Below are positions 15,999-26,037 of a DNA stretch of 64,000 nt, in pieces. The DNA is from JAIOQA01 sp035493675 (GTDB lineage: Bacteria; Myxococcota_A; Polyangia; Haliangiales; Haliangiaceae), in the NCBI GenBank assembly GCA_035493675.1, contig DATJIA010000436.1, positions 14,406 to 78,405 of the forward strand, written 5' to 3'. The notes beneath the pieces were generated by a model, which worked only from the letters and a program-made list of their open reading frames with translations, was not told the origin of the DNA and searched no databases. Positions within the stretch are counted from its first letter, which is position 1; each line of letters opens with the position of its first letter. Made by a program: the position numbers and the translations under genes.

Positions 15999-18578
15999 AT
16001 GACGAGGACCAGACTGCTTACTCTTGGTGCGGCCGCGCTCGCGATCGGGCTGGCTGCATGTGGTGGGGACAAGGGCCGCGACTGCGCCGCGGGCACGGTT
16101 CCCGATCCGAACGGCGCGAACACGTGCGTTCCCGACGGCACCGTGATCTGCGGCAACGGCACGACGTACGACCCGAACATGGGCAAGTGCGTCGCCGGCG
16201 GCCAGTGCCCGCAGGGCGAGGTGTTGGTCAACGGCACCTGCACGGGCGACGTGCACGTCGATGCCGAAGAAGGCACCGAGCCGAACGACACGGCGTCGGC
16301 CGGCACGATCAACGTTCCCGCGGCGGGCGCCCCGGGCTTCGTGATCCACGGCTGCATCACGCCGCGCGACGACAACGCGACCGCGGATCTCGATCCGTGG
16401 ACGATCACGGTGACGGGCCCGACGCTGCTCGACGTCACCGCCGCCGGCGTCGGCGGTCTCGCCGCCGGCTTCCAGGTGTCGCCCGACGCGGCGCTCGCCG
16501 ATCTCGACGGCAACGGTTGGGTCCGCTTCGGCGTGAACCTCACCGGCACGACCTCGGCGCGCCAGCTGTTCCTGCCCGAGGCCGGCACGTACACGCTGAC
16601 GATGGCCGACAGCCGCCAGCTCTTCCTCCAGGAGGCGGTCGCGGGCACGGATCAGACCTGCTACTTCACGACGATCACGCAGCTCGCGATCCCGTCGCCG
16701 ACCGCGCTCACCGGCGACGTCGCCGACAAGATCGGCGGCGAGGTGAAGTTCTACACGCTCACGCCGGGCGAGGGTGACCTCGTCGACGTCGCCGACGACA
16801 TGCCGTCGGGCGCGGCGAACGCGTCGGTCGTCTTCGTCAACAACAACGCGTACCAGAAGTCGAACGAGGAGTCGTCGGATCCGTTCACCGGCGCGCCGGT
16901 CCCGGCCGAGGTCTTCGTCGGCGGCATGAAGGCGAGCGATCAGCTCCTGATCGCGGTCGACACCACCTACAACTACGCGATCGCGCCGGCCGACTTCGCG
17001 CTGACGCTCACGCAGGTCCACGCGAAGGCGCTGCCCGTCGACGGCACCGTCCAGACCACCGAGGACGCGCAGTTCTACACGTTCCTCTACTTCGACGTCG
17101 CGCACGACGGCGACATCCTCCACTTCGATCTCACGTTCGCCGACGACTCGGCGCTGATCATCGCCGACTCGGGCCTGACCCCGGTCGCGACCGTCGCGTC
17201 GGTCAACGACACGCCGATCGCGAGCTTCAAGGACTGGGTGCGCTTCGCGAAGGCGGGCCGCTACTACGTCATGGAGTACCACCCGAGCCTGAACGCGGGT
17301 GACCAGACCTCGACGACCTCGAAGCTGATCGCCGCGACGCCCGACCCGGTCGTGATCGGCACGCCGCTCTCGATGAAGACGCTCAACGGCACCGCGAACT
17401 CGGCGTGGTTCACGCTCGATCCCGCGAGCGCCACCTGGCTCAAGCTCGCCGTGTCCGCGATGGGCGCCGGCGGCAACGTCGAGATGACGTTCTATCCGCC
17501 CGACGGCGTCGGCCGCTTCGACACCGAGATCCTGTCGTCGTTCGATCCGTACACGTTCAACCCGAACGGCTCGACCGCGGCCGGCCGCATCACGTTCGGC
17601 GACACCAACACGTACATCGTGCGCCTCGCGAGCGTCGCGGTGCCGCAGGCGACCGCCAACGTGACCCTCGACGTCTCGACGCAGACGTTCACCGATCTCG
17701 GCACCGTCACCTCGACGACCGGCGTCGACAAGACCGGTGAGTCGCTCGGCGGCGCGGGCACGACGAAGCTCTACTTCGTCAAGGCGACGCCCGGCGACAT
17801 CGTCAACGTCACCGTGCACCCGGCGACCGGCTTCCTGCCGACGCTCGACCAGCTCGACACGTCGCAGGCCTCGATCCAGACCGGCGCGGTGAGCGGCACC
17901 GACCGCACGTTCTCGACCACGATCGGCCCCGCCGGTTGGGTCGCGTTCTCGGTGGGCGGCACGGGCACCAGCACGGGCTACGACGTCCACGTGACCGCGG
18001 TGACGCCGAAGCCGTACACGGTGACCACCGGCGCGATCGCGTTCTCCGACGCGTGCACCGGCGGCCAGACGATCACGCTGACCGCGGTCGATCCGTCCAG
18101 CGCGCCCGGCAACGACGAGGGCCTGAGCGCGGCGCAGACGCTGCCGTTCGGCTTCTCGATGTACGGCTCGTCGGTGTCGTCGTTCGTGATCTCGTCGAAC
18201 GGCTGGCTCGCGTTCGCGCCGGTCACCGACTCGGCGTACGCGAACGTGTCGATCCCGACCGCGGGTGAGCCCGACGGCTTCTTCGCGCCGTACTGGGACG
18301 ACTTCGAGAACGTCGTCGTCTGCAAGAAGATCGGGGTCAACACGGTGACGGTGCAGTGGACCGGCAACCTGTACTTCGACGGGACCACCAAGGTGCAGAT
18401 GCAGGCGATCATCCACTCGAACGGCGTGGTCGACTTCGTCTACGGCCCGAACCAGGCCGCGGACGGCGGCTCGGGCACGGTCGGCGCGGAGAGCGTGACC
18501 GGCGCCCTCGGCAACGAGGTCGTGTACAACACGGCCTCGTCGATCGCGCCGAACACGTCGCGCACGCTGACCCCGTGA
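15999..18578 (+). CDS. Large surface lipoprotein with PPC-like domains
   Basis: 859 residues from ATG 15999 (MTRTRLLTLGAAALAIGLAA). The lipobox LAAC is at about residues 19-22. A Cys-containing head (about 25-90) is followed by repeated beta-rich units resembling bacterial pre-peptidase C-terminal domains (EPNDTASAGTI, EDAQFYTFLYFDVAHDGDIL). The last ~160 residues have the pattern LPFGFSMYGSSVSSFVISSN with WLAF and APYWDDF, a beta-sandwich seen at the ends of secreted bacterial proteins. No catalytic motif is seen. Probably a cell-surface binding or structural lipoprotein. It ends just before a strong terminator. Confidence 0.7.
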   Translation: MTRTRLLTLGAAALAIGLAACGGDKGRDCAAGTVPDPNGANTCVPDGTVICGNGTTYDPNMGKCVAGGQCPQGEVLVNGTCTGDVHVDAEEGTEPNDTASAGTINVPAAGAPGFVIHGCITPRDDNATADLDPWTITVTGPTLLDVTAAGVGGLAAGFQVSPDAALADLDGNGWVRFGVNLTGTTSARQLFLPEAGTYTLTMADSRQLFLQEAVAGTDQTCYFTTITQLAIPSPTALTGDVADKIGGEVKFYTLTPGEGDLVDVADDMPSGAANASVVFVNNNAYQKSNEESSDPFTGAPVPAEVFVGGMKASDQLLIAVDTTYNYAIAPADFALTLTQVHAKALPVDGTVQTTEDAQFYTFLYFDVAHDGDILHFDLTFADDSALIIADSGLTPVATVASVNDTPIASFKDWVRFAKAGRYYVMEYHPSLNAGDQTSTTSKLIAATPDPVVIGTPLSMKTLNGTANSAWFTLDPASATWLKLAVSAMGAGGNVEMTFYPPDGVGRFDTEILSSFDPYTFNPNGSTAAGRITFGDTNTYIVRLASVAVPQATANVTLDVSTQTFTDLGTVTSTTGVDKTGESLGGAGTTKLYFVKATPGDIVNVTVHPATGFLPTLDQLDTSQASIQTGAVSGTDRTFSTTIGPAGWVAFSVGGTGTSTGYDVHVTAVTPKPYTVTTGAIAFSDACTGGQTITLTAVDPSSAPGNDEGLSAAQTLPFGFSMYGSSVSSFVISSNGWLAFAPVTDSAYANVSIPTAGEPDGFFAPYWDDFENVVVCKKIGVNTVTVQWTGNLYFDGTTKVQMQAIIHSNGVVDFVYGPNQAADGGSGTVGAESVTGALGNEVVYNTASSIAPNTSRTLTP

Positions 18579-18598
18579 TCAGCGGTTGACGGACGGGA

Positions 18599-18630
18599 GG
18601 CCCGCGCTCCGGCGCGGGCCGTTTCATTTT
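18599..18630 (+). terminator. Rho-independent-like terminator
   Basis: GGCCCGCGC (18599-18607) and GCGCGGGCC (18612-18620) form a perfect 9-bp stem with a TCCG loop, followed by GTTTCATTTT. This T-rich run is unusual in the local GC-rich DNA. It begins 21 bp after the stop of the large lipoprotein gene. Confidence 0.85.
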
Positions 18631-18656
18631 CGGCGCGCGCGCGCGAAGATGATCGC

Positions 18657-19313
18657 GTGAGCGACGACGATGTGCCGCTGACGCGGCGAGAGCTCGAGCG
18701 AGCGTTGCGATTCGTCAATGCGGCGATCGCGAACGGCCGCGACGATCTCTTGCGGCTCGCCGCGCAGGTGATGGCGCTCGAGGAGGCGAGCGGCGCCGCC
18801 GAGGCCGCCGAGCGCGCGACGCCGGCGGAGATCGAGCGCGTGCTCGCCGCCGACGAGGAGACGCTCGATCGCGTGCAGCTCGCGCGCGTCGGCGACAAGT
18901 ACGCGGTGGCGAACGCCGAGATGCCGTGCGAGGAGCTCTACCCGATCTGTCAGGCGCGCTGCTGCAAGCTGACGTTCGCGTTGTCGACCCAGGATCTCGA
19001 CGAGGGCGTCGTGCGCTGGGACTACGGCCGCCCGTACCTGATCAAGCAGCGCGCGAGCGACGGCTACTGCACGCACAACGATCAGGGACGCTGCACCGTC
19101 CACGCGCACCGGCCGGCGGTGTGTCGATCGTACTCGTGCAAGGACGACCGGCGGATCTGGGCCGACTTCGACAACCGCGTGCTCGCCGCGCCGATCGAGG
19201 AGCTGCCGCTCGCCGGCGATCCTCCCGGCGAGCCCTTCGATCTGCACACGCGCGCGCGCCAGCGCCAGCTCTCGCTCACCGCCGAGAGCACGAGCCTGCG
19301 CCGCGGCCGCTAA
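18657..19313 (+). CDS. YkgJ family cysteine-cluster protein
   Basis: GTG start at 18657; 218 residues. The Cys cluster is complete: C in PCEELYPICQARCCKL, then YCTHNDQGRCTVHAHRPAVC and CRSYSCKD. YkgJ-type proteins bind zinc or an iron-sulfur cluster; their biochemical role is not settled. The N-terminal 65 residues are a helical, charged extension. The start lies about 27 bp after the terminator, so the promoter must be within or next to the terminator region. Confidence 0.85.
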   Translation: MSDDDVPLTRRELERALRFVNAAIANGRDDLLRLAAQVMALEEASGAAEAAERATPAEIERVLAADEETLDRVQLARVGDKYAVANAEMPCEELYPICQARCCKLTFALSTQDLDEGVVRWDYGRPYLIKQRASDGYCTHNDQGRCTVHAHRPAVCRSYSCKDDRRIWADFDNRVLAAPIEELPLAGDPPGEPFDLHTRARQRQLSLTAESTSLRRGR

Positions 19314-19321
19314 CTTAGCGC

Positions 19322-20404
19322 CTACGCCGCGCTCCCCGACGCGCGCAGCGTCGCCGACGCCTGCGCCTTGAACTCGAGGTTGCCGCCCGCGGCGAGATAC
19401 GCCTTGAGCGACGTCGCCGCGTCGGCGGTCATGCCCGCGTAGAACTGCGCCATGCCCTTCGCGTACAAGAGGGCCGCGTCGGCCTTCTTCGCGTACGCGT
19501 CGCCGTACGCCTTCGCCGCGTCGATGAACTTGCCGGCGACCATCGCCTTGTCGCCGATCTGCGCCTGCGCCTTCACGTCGGCCGAGACCTTCGCCGACAC
19601 CGAGACCTTCGCGGCCCAGTCGGCGCTGCCGCCGAGCGCCATCATCAGCGTCTTGGCGTCCTTCGCGTAGGTGCCCTTCGGCTGCGCGGACAGATAGCCG
19701 GCGAGCAGCGCGCGCGCCGAGATCGCGTCCTGCGCCTGCGCCTTCGCCTGCGCCTCCGCGTACAGCGCGACCGACTGCTGCGACTTCGCGTACGCCGCCG
19801 CGTAGCTCGCGGCCGCGTCCTCGTACTTGCCCGCGGCGTACGCGGTGTCGGCGGCCTTCGCCTCCGCCTTCGCGCTCGCGTCGATCGACGCCGCGATCGA
19901 GACCTTGGTCGCCGAGTACACGCCGGCGCCGACGTCGGCGACCTTGACCGCCGCGTCCTTGACCTTGCCCGCGACCGCGCCGACCGCGCCGAACGCGCCG
20001 CCGGCCGCTTCCTTCGCCTTCGCGCCGATCGCCGCTTCCGCTTCGCCCTTGTACTTCAGCGTCACCTTGCCCGACGCCGACAGGTACATGTTGAACATCG
20101 CCTTCGCGTCGTCCTTGTGGCCGAGCGCCTCCTGACAACGCGCCTCCGCGTAGAGGAAGGTCGCGTCGCGCGTCTTGGCGAAGCCCTGCCCGTACGCGGT
20201 GAGCGCGGCCTGGAAGTCGCCCTTCGCATAGGCCGCATCACCGGCCGCGGCTTCCGCCGCGCCCTTCGCGTCGACATCGGCCTTGATCGAGACCGAGACC
20301 GACGCCGACGCCGACGCCGAACCGCCGCCCGCGTGCGCCGCGATCGGCGCAAACGCGAGCAGCGAAGAGATGAGCAACGAAGACAGACGAGACGAAGCAC
20401 GCAT
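19322..20404 (-). CDS. Exported Ala-rich TPR-like repeat protein
   Basis: 360 residues from ATG 20404, preceded by GGGGAGGAATCGA, a strong ribosome site. A signal peptide (SSLLISSLLAFAPIAAHA) is followed by three related blocks. Each begins with a Ser/Val/Lys stretch (SVSIKADVDAKG, VSIAASIDASAKAE, VSVSAKVSADVKAQ) and continues with TPR-like helices (DAAYAKGDFQAALTAYGQGF, DTAYAAGKYEDAAASYAAAY, DKAMVAGKFIDAAKAYGDAY). The protein is periplasmic, extremely Ala/Lys-rich, and built by internal triplication. Function unknown; it may scaffold or buffer other envelope proteins. Confidence 0.7.
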   Translation of the reverse strand: MRASSRLSSLLISSLLAFAPIAAHAGGGSASASASVSVSIKADVDAKGAAEAAAGDAAYAKGDFQAALTAYGQGFAKTRDATFLYAEARCQEALGHKDDAKAMFNMYLSASGKVTLKYKGEAEAAIGAKAKEAAGGAFGAVGAVAGKVKDAAVKVADVGAGVYSATKVSIAASIDASAKAEAKAADTAYAAGKYEDAAASYAAAYAKSQQSVALYAEAQAKAQAQDAISARALLAGYLSAQPKGTYAKDAKTLMMALGGSADWAAKVSVSAKVSADVKAQAQIGDKAMVAGKFIDAAKAYGDAYAKKADAALLYAKGMAQFYAGMTADAATSLKAYLAAGGNLEFKAQASATLRASGSAA

Positions 20405-20519
20405 TCGATTCCTCCCCGTGGTCGTTTCGACCAACGTACTCGCGAGTGACGGAATCCGATCCGTCGCTATGCGAGATGGAGGAGTGATGAATGCGTGAGC
20501 GGCTCGTGAGCCTTCTACG

Positions 20520-21404
20520 TCACATCTTGAAGATGCGCGCGCCGACCGTGATCGCCCACAGGTCGCTGGCGTTCTGCAGGTCGAAGAAGTTCGCCGCGAC
20601 GCCGATGTCGAGCTTGTTCGACGCGGAGTAGAACGCGCCGATCGTCGCCGGGGTGATGTCGCTGATGTACACGTTCGCCGAGTTGCTGATGCTGAACGAC
20701 GCGACCTGCGTCGACACCCACGCGTAGATGTTCGGGTTCGCCTGGAGCGCGACGCCGACCGGCACCGCCAGCGTGATGGGACCGTCGCCCATGTCGCGGA
20801 TGACACCGAGGTTCAGCTGGTAGCCCGGCGTGAACACGGCGACGTTGGGCGCGAGGTTGTAGTGCACTTCGGCGCCGAGGCTGATGCCGCCGTTCTTGCT
20901 GTTGAGGTCGTAGTCGAACGCGGCGTCGGCGGCGACCTTGAGCTTGCCGTGCGCGAGGCGGTAGAGGAGGTGCGCGTTGACCGGGCCCTTCGCCTCGAAC
21001 TCGTTCAAGGTGAGGCCGTAGCTCGCGCCGATCTGGAGGACGTCGCTGACGCCGTAGTCGGCGCCGACGTTGAGACCCTCGCTGGTGCTGCTGCCCAACA
21101 TGCCGAGGTCGACGTGCGCGATGCCGAGCTGCGCCTGCGCCCCGATCATCGAGGCCTTCAGCGTCAGCGGGCGATCGATGATCGCCATCGGCCAACCGGC
21201 GTCACCCATATCGCCGCTCGCCGACACCGTCGCGTCGCCGGCCGGCGTGGTCGCGGTCGCGTCGCCGCTCGCAGAGCCGGAGCCGGAGCCGTCTCCCTCG
21301 CCGCTGCCGTCGCCGGTGCCGCCCTCGTCTTGCGCGAGCGCGACCCCCGACATCAGGAGCAGCGAAGCCGTAGTGATGAGGATCTTGTTCTTGAGTCGAG
21401 TCAT
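20520..21404 (-). CDS. Outer-membrane beta-barrel-like protein
   Basis: 294 residues from ATG 21404 (MTRLKNKILITTASLLLMSG). An upstream in-frame ATG at 21422 exists, but AAGGGA lies 8-13 bases before 21404, supporting the internal start. A signal peptide ending near VALAQ is followed by an acidic Gly/Ser/Asp linker (about 25-65). The remainder consists of alternating hydrophobic strands (LQIGASYGLTLNEF, AVFTPGYQLNLGVI, DLWAITVGARIFKM), ending in a hydrophobic/aromatic strand as in beta-barrels. Likely an outer-membrane protein of unknown function. The 115-bp gap to the next gene holds only small palindromes. Confidence 0.65.
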   Translation of the reverse strand: MTRLKNKILITTASLLLMSGVALAQDEGGTGDGSGEGDGSGSGSASGDATATTPAGDATVSASGDMGDAGWPMAIIDRPLTLKASMIGAQAQLGIAHVDLGMLGSSTSEGLNVGADYGVSDVLQIGASYGLTLNEFEAKGPVNAHLLYRLAHGKLKVAADAAFDYDLNSKNGGISLGAEVHYNLAPNVAVFTPGYQLNLGVIRDMGDGPITLAVPVGVALQANPNIYAWVSTQVASFSISNSANVYISDITPATIGAFYSASNKLDIGVAANFFDLQNASDLWAITVGARIFKM

Positions 21405-21546
21405 CCCAGTTCCCTTCGTCAATTGGACGGCCGGGCTCAGCGCGAGGCTGTGCCCTTCCCTTAGGAGGCATTTGAACGCACAAGCGCCCCCGAGTAGTCA
21501 TTTTCGGCCTAGAAAAAGTGGCAGGACCCCGTGGTAGGTTTTCGAC

Positions 21547-21936
21547 ATGTCCGATGACGAGGTCGCGGCGATCACGATCGCCGACGCGGAAGAAGCGCTC
21601 GACGGACTGCCGCTCGTGCCGGTGATGGCCGGCACGATCCAGGACATGAAGGCGCTCCGTGATCGCTGCCTCGCCGCCGGCATCCCGGTCCTGGTCGGAT
21701 GTCCGCCCGGCTCCGGCAAGGGTTGAGGCACGAAGACGCACCTCCTGGTCGAGGAGGACGACATCCCGAAGATCGCGCAGCTCGTGCGCGGCGGCTGGCG
21801 CGACGATCTCGATCGCGAAGCGCTGCCGGCGGTGACGATGCAAGAGCACGACGAACATCCCGCCTGCCCCGCGTGCGGGACCGCGGCGCCGCTCGTCGAC
21901 GGAGCGTGCAGCGACTGCGGCCTGCACTTGGAGTAG
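21547..21936 (+). CDS. Candidate selenoprotein: in-frame UGA (Sec60), DUF2007-like domain plus zinc ribbon
   Basis: ATG 21547 to TAG 21934-21936 is one continuous frame of 129 codons interrupted only by TGA at 21724-21726 (codon 60), in the context PGSGKG-U-GTKTHLL. The part before the UGA (MAGTIQDMKALRDRCLAAGI) and the part after it (LLVEEDDIPKIAQLV) together look like a small ACT/DUF2007-like alpha-beta fold. The C-terminus is an intact zinc ribbon (CPACG then CSDCG). Codon use after the UGA is the same as before it, and the downstream half has no other stop. A SECIS-like hairpin begins 8 nt after the UGA. I infer selenocysteine insertion; a recent nonsense mutation is the alternative. The prfC gene follows after 12 bp. 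Confidence 0.72.
21735..21762 (+). promoter_or_regulatory. Bacterial SECIS-like hairpin after in-frame UGA
   Basis: CCTCCT (21741-21746) pairs with AGGAGG (21752-21757), closing an apical loop GGTCG (21747-21751). A lower stem GACG/CGAC (21735-21738 with 21759-21762, one mismatch) continues below a small internal loop. The loop starts 20 nt after the UGA, within the spacing known for bacterial SECIS elements. Its GGUC sequence is the same as in the E. coli fdhF element recognised by SelB. Confidence 0.7.
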
Positions 21937-21948
21937 AGTGCGCCGCCG

Positions 21949-23541
<1,593 letters not shown>

Positions 23542-23550
23542 TCGCCCGGC

Positions 23551-25962
23551 TCACTCCGCGTGCGCCATCGGCGGACGCGACGACCGCGACTCCGTGTATC
23601 CCGAGTCGCCCGTTCCGTACTGGTACTCGAGCGTCGCCTTGTCGCCCGCCGGTGCGCTGTCGCGAACGTCGGCCATCGCCTGTTGCGCCCGCGTCGACGA
23701 CGAATCCTGTTGGAGCACCATGAGCAACTGCTTCCGTTGCTGGAGCGTCAGGCTGGCGAGCCCGCCGTCGGTGTCGCGCGCGGCGTCGACGTAGTCGTAG
23801 GCCTCGTCGACCGAGTATCCGCCGCCGGCGGCCGCCGCCACGCGCAGCACGGGCGTCCAATCGATCACGTTCTGTAGGAACCCCAGCGACGACGACGGAT
23901 CGTTCAGCTTGTCGAGCACGCGCTTCTTGAACGCCGCCTTGATGTCGGAGCCCTTGTCCGCGACCGCCGCTTTGAACTGGCCCTGCTTCTCCTTCATCGT
24001 GATCGCCAGGCCCTCCTGGAACGTGGGATCCGCGAGCAGGCTCTGGAGACTCGAGAAGTCCCAGCGCGGCGCGTTCTTGTTGTCGCGCCCGTCGTCGGCG
24101 TAGTCGGGCTGCGCGGTCGGGATCATGTGCTCGGCGCGGAAGAAGCCGTCGTCCTGGATCAGCGCGCCGACGACCTCATCGAAGCCGGTGCCGCCCTGCG
24201 CGAGGCGGAACGCGTCGTCGATGTCGGCGATGCCGAGGCGCACCGCCTCGACCGCGACGCGCTTGGTGTCGCCCTTCTCGAGATTGCCGTCGCCGAACAA
24301 CGAGACCGTCTCGCCGTTCACCTCCGCGAAGATGCCGTTGACGTTGTCGTAGTCGTGCACCACCGCGGACACGAGATCGCCGAAGCCGAAGCCGGTGATG
24401 TCGGAGAGCGCGTCGCTGATCTGATCGTAGGCACCCTCCTTGTTCGTGTTGTCGTCGATGACGTCGATGCCGATGCGGCCGAGGTGAATCCCTTCGTAGG
24501 TGCGCGCCTCCGAGATCACCGACCCCGACAGCTCCTCGCTCAAGACCTCGGCGAGGTACCCGCGCATGTTGAGCCCGAACATCGGGACCTTGGCGTTCCA
24601 ATATTGTTGGATCGAGAAGCGTTGCGTGCGCGCGTGTCCGGCCGCGAACGAGTCGGAGAGGAAGTGGCTCGCGAAGCCCTCGCGGAGGATCGCGTCGTTG
24701 GCCTTCTTGCCGCCGATGCCGGCCTCGACCGCCTCGCTGATCGCGAGCAGGTGGTGATAGCGATACGCGCGCGGCGCGGTCTGCGGCGCCTGGTCGACCC
24801 ACTTCGCGATCACACCCGACGGGTTGGCCTCGCCGGTGCGGCTCTCGCCGTTGCCGGCGACGGGCTGCTCTTCCATCGTGATCGGGCTCGCCTTGCCGTC
24901 GTCGTCGGCAAACGGTTGATCGAAGTGGGAGTAGTTGCGGAGCGCGAGCTGCTTGTACTTGAACGTCGCCGATGCGACGGCCTCTTTGCTGAACGAATCG
25001 GGGCTGCGATCCGAAGCCTCGTAGTACGCGCGACGCAGCCCCTTGGTGATCGCGCCGTGCGGATCCTTCGCCTTGTACTCCTCCCAGATGCGCTTCAGCT
25101 CGGGGAGGAGCTTGCTGTCCGAGATCCAATAGCCGATCTCCTCACGCGTGTCGGCGCCGTTCGGTTTCTTCTTCGCGACCTTCTTCATCTCCTCCAGCGA
25201 CCCGAAGTGATCGCCGGCGAGCATCGTGATGAACCCGAACGGCAAGACGTAGCCGGTCGCGAGCTCGACGACACGATCGTCGGAGGCCTCGATGCCGATC
25301 TCGGCGTGCTCGCCCTCTTCGAAGCGCTGCACCGCGCGGGTCGCGCTGCCGCCCGCGTGCTCGTCGAGGATCGCCTCGGCGGACTGGCCGCTCACGACCG
25401 CGTCGGCGACGCGGTCGGCGTGGCGCTCGTACGGATCGCCGGCGGCGCCGACGCCGCCCTTCAAGTGCACGCCGGCGCGCTGTTGCACGACGTGCGCGGC
25501 TTCGTGTGCGGCGAGGTGGAGATCGGGCGCCGATCGAAACGCGATGTCTTCGCCGGTCGTGTACGCCTCCGCGCCGATCGCCGACGCGGCGGTCGCGGCC
25601 TCGCCACCCGTGTGCGCGCGCACGCCCGCGATCGTCGAGGCATGACGACCGAACGAGCGTTGGATCGCCCCGGCATGCGGCAGCGAGCCGCCGGCGCCGG
25701 CGATGCCCTGCGCCGCCGCCGCGTGCGTGTCGTCGTCGCTCGTCGCGCCGCCGCCGTCCTCGTGCAACTGCAGCGGCGCGAAGATCGCGTCGGTCGGCGC
25801 GCCGGTGATCGCGCGGCGCTGCACGAGGCCGTAGCCGAGCTGCTCGATCAACGTCGAGCGGCCGGGCGCGGGCCGCTCGTCGGGGATCTCGGCGAGGTCG
25901 TTCGCGGGATCCGGGGCGCCGAGACGATCGTGGGGCATGGCGCCCCGAGTTGCAGCGGACAT
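23551..25962 (-). CDS. DUF4157 protein with C-terminal phospholipase-C-like region (candidate toxin/effector)
   Basis: 803 residues. The eCIS-associated DUF4157 domain covers about residues 90-170. It includes GAIQRSFGRHASTIAGVRAH and the zinc-protease motif HEAAHVVQQRAG, with a downstream DPYERHADRVADAVVSG containing the expected third metal-ligand region. The long C-terminal part contains REGFASHFLSDSFAAGHART, which resembles the His/Asp metal motif (H-x3-D-x3-A-x-H) of phospholipase C/P1-nuclease-like proteins. No signal peptide or transmembrane segment is visible, consistent with loading into a contractile injection particle, but no eCIS genes are in the window. The start at 25962 could instead be ATG 25938. 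Function inferred. Confidence 0.75.
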   Translation of the reverse strand: MSAATRGAMPHDRLGAPDPANDLAEIPDERPAPGRSTLIEQLGYGLVQRRAITGAPTDAIFAPLQLHEDGGGATSDDDTHAAAAQGIAGAGGSLPHAGAIQRSFGRHASTIAGVRAHTGGEAATAASAIGAEAYTTGEDIAFRSAPDLHLAAHEAAHVVQQRAGVHLKGGVGAAGDPYERHADRVADAVVSGQSAEAILDEHAGGSATRAVQRFEEGEHAEIGIEASDDRVVELATGYVLPFGFITMLAGDHFGSLEEMKKVAKKKPNGADTREEIGYWISDSKLLPELKRIWEEYKAKDPHGAITKGLRRAYYEASDRSPDSFSKEAVASATFKYKQLALRNYSHFDQPFADDDGKASPITMEEQPVAGNGESRTGEANPSGVIAKWVDQAPQTAPRAYRYHHLLAISEAVEAGIGGKKANDAILREGFASHFLSDSFAAGHARTQRFSIQQYWNAKVPMFGLNMRGYLAEVLSEELSGSVISEARTYEGIHLGRIGIDVIDDNTNKEGAYDQISDALSDITGFGFGDLVSAVVHDYDNVNGIFAEVNGETVSLFGDGNLEKGDTKRVAVEAVRLGIADIDDAFRLAQGGTGFDEVVGALIQDDGFFRAEHMIPTAQPDYADDGRDNKNAPRWDFSSLQSLLADPTFQEGLAITMKEKQGQFKAAVADKGSDIKAAFKKRVLDKLNDPSSSLGFLQNVIDWTPVLRVAAAAGGGYSVDEAYDYVDAARDTDGGLASLTLQQRKQLLMVLQQDSSSTRAQQAMADVRDSAPAGDKATLEYQYGTGDSGYTESRSSRPPMAHAE

Positions 25963-26002
25963 GCCGGCGCGAAGTGCGCGGAACTCGTCGGCGCGCGCGC
26001 GG

Positions 26003-26023
26003 TTGTCTAGACGAATTGTCTAG
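26003..26023. repeat. TTGTCTAG direct repeat upstream of the DUF4157 gene
   Basis: TTGTCTAG occurs at 26003-26010 and again at 26016-26023, 13 bp apart, in an AT-rich patch between the DUF4157 start (25962) and the end of the SRPBCC gene (26038). The first copy is also part of the palindrome GTCTAGAC. It lies about 40-60 bp upstream of the DUF4157 start, so it may be an operator or part of its promoter. Confidence 0.35.
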
Positions 26024-26037
26024 TCGCGCGGCGCGCG

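Noticed and set aside
20438..20465. Palindrome ACTCGCGAGT and a GACGGA/TCCGTC hairpin upstream of the Ala-rich repeat gene
   Set aside because: Short and common in GC-rich DNA; no second copy or conserved spacing seen. May lie in the promoter, but cannot be supported.
21528..21541. Sigma-54 promoter-like TGGCAGG before the UGA gene
   Set aside because: The -12 TTGC element is missing.
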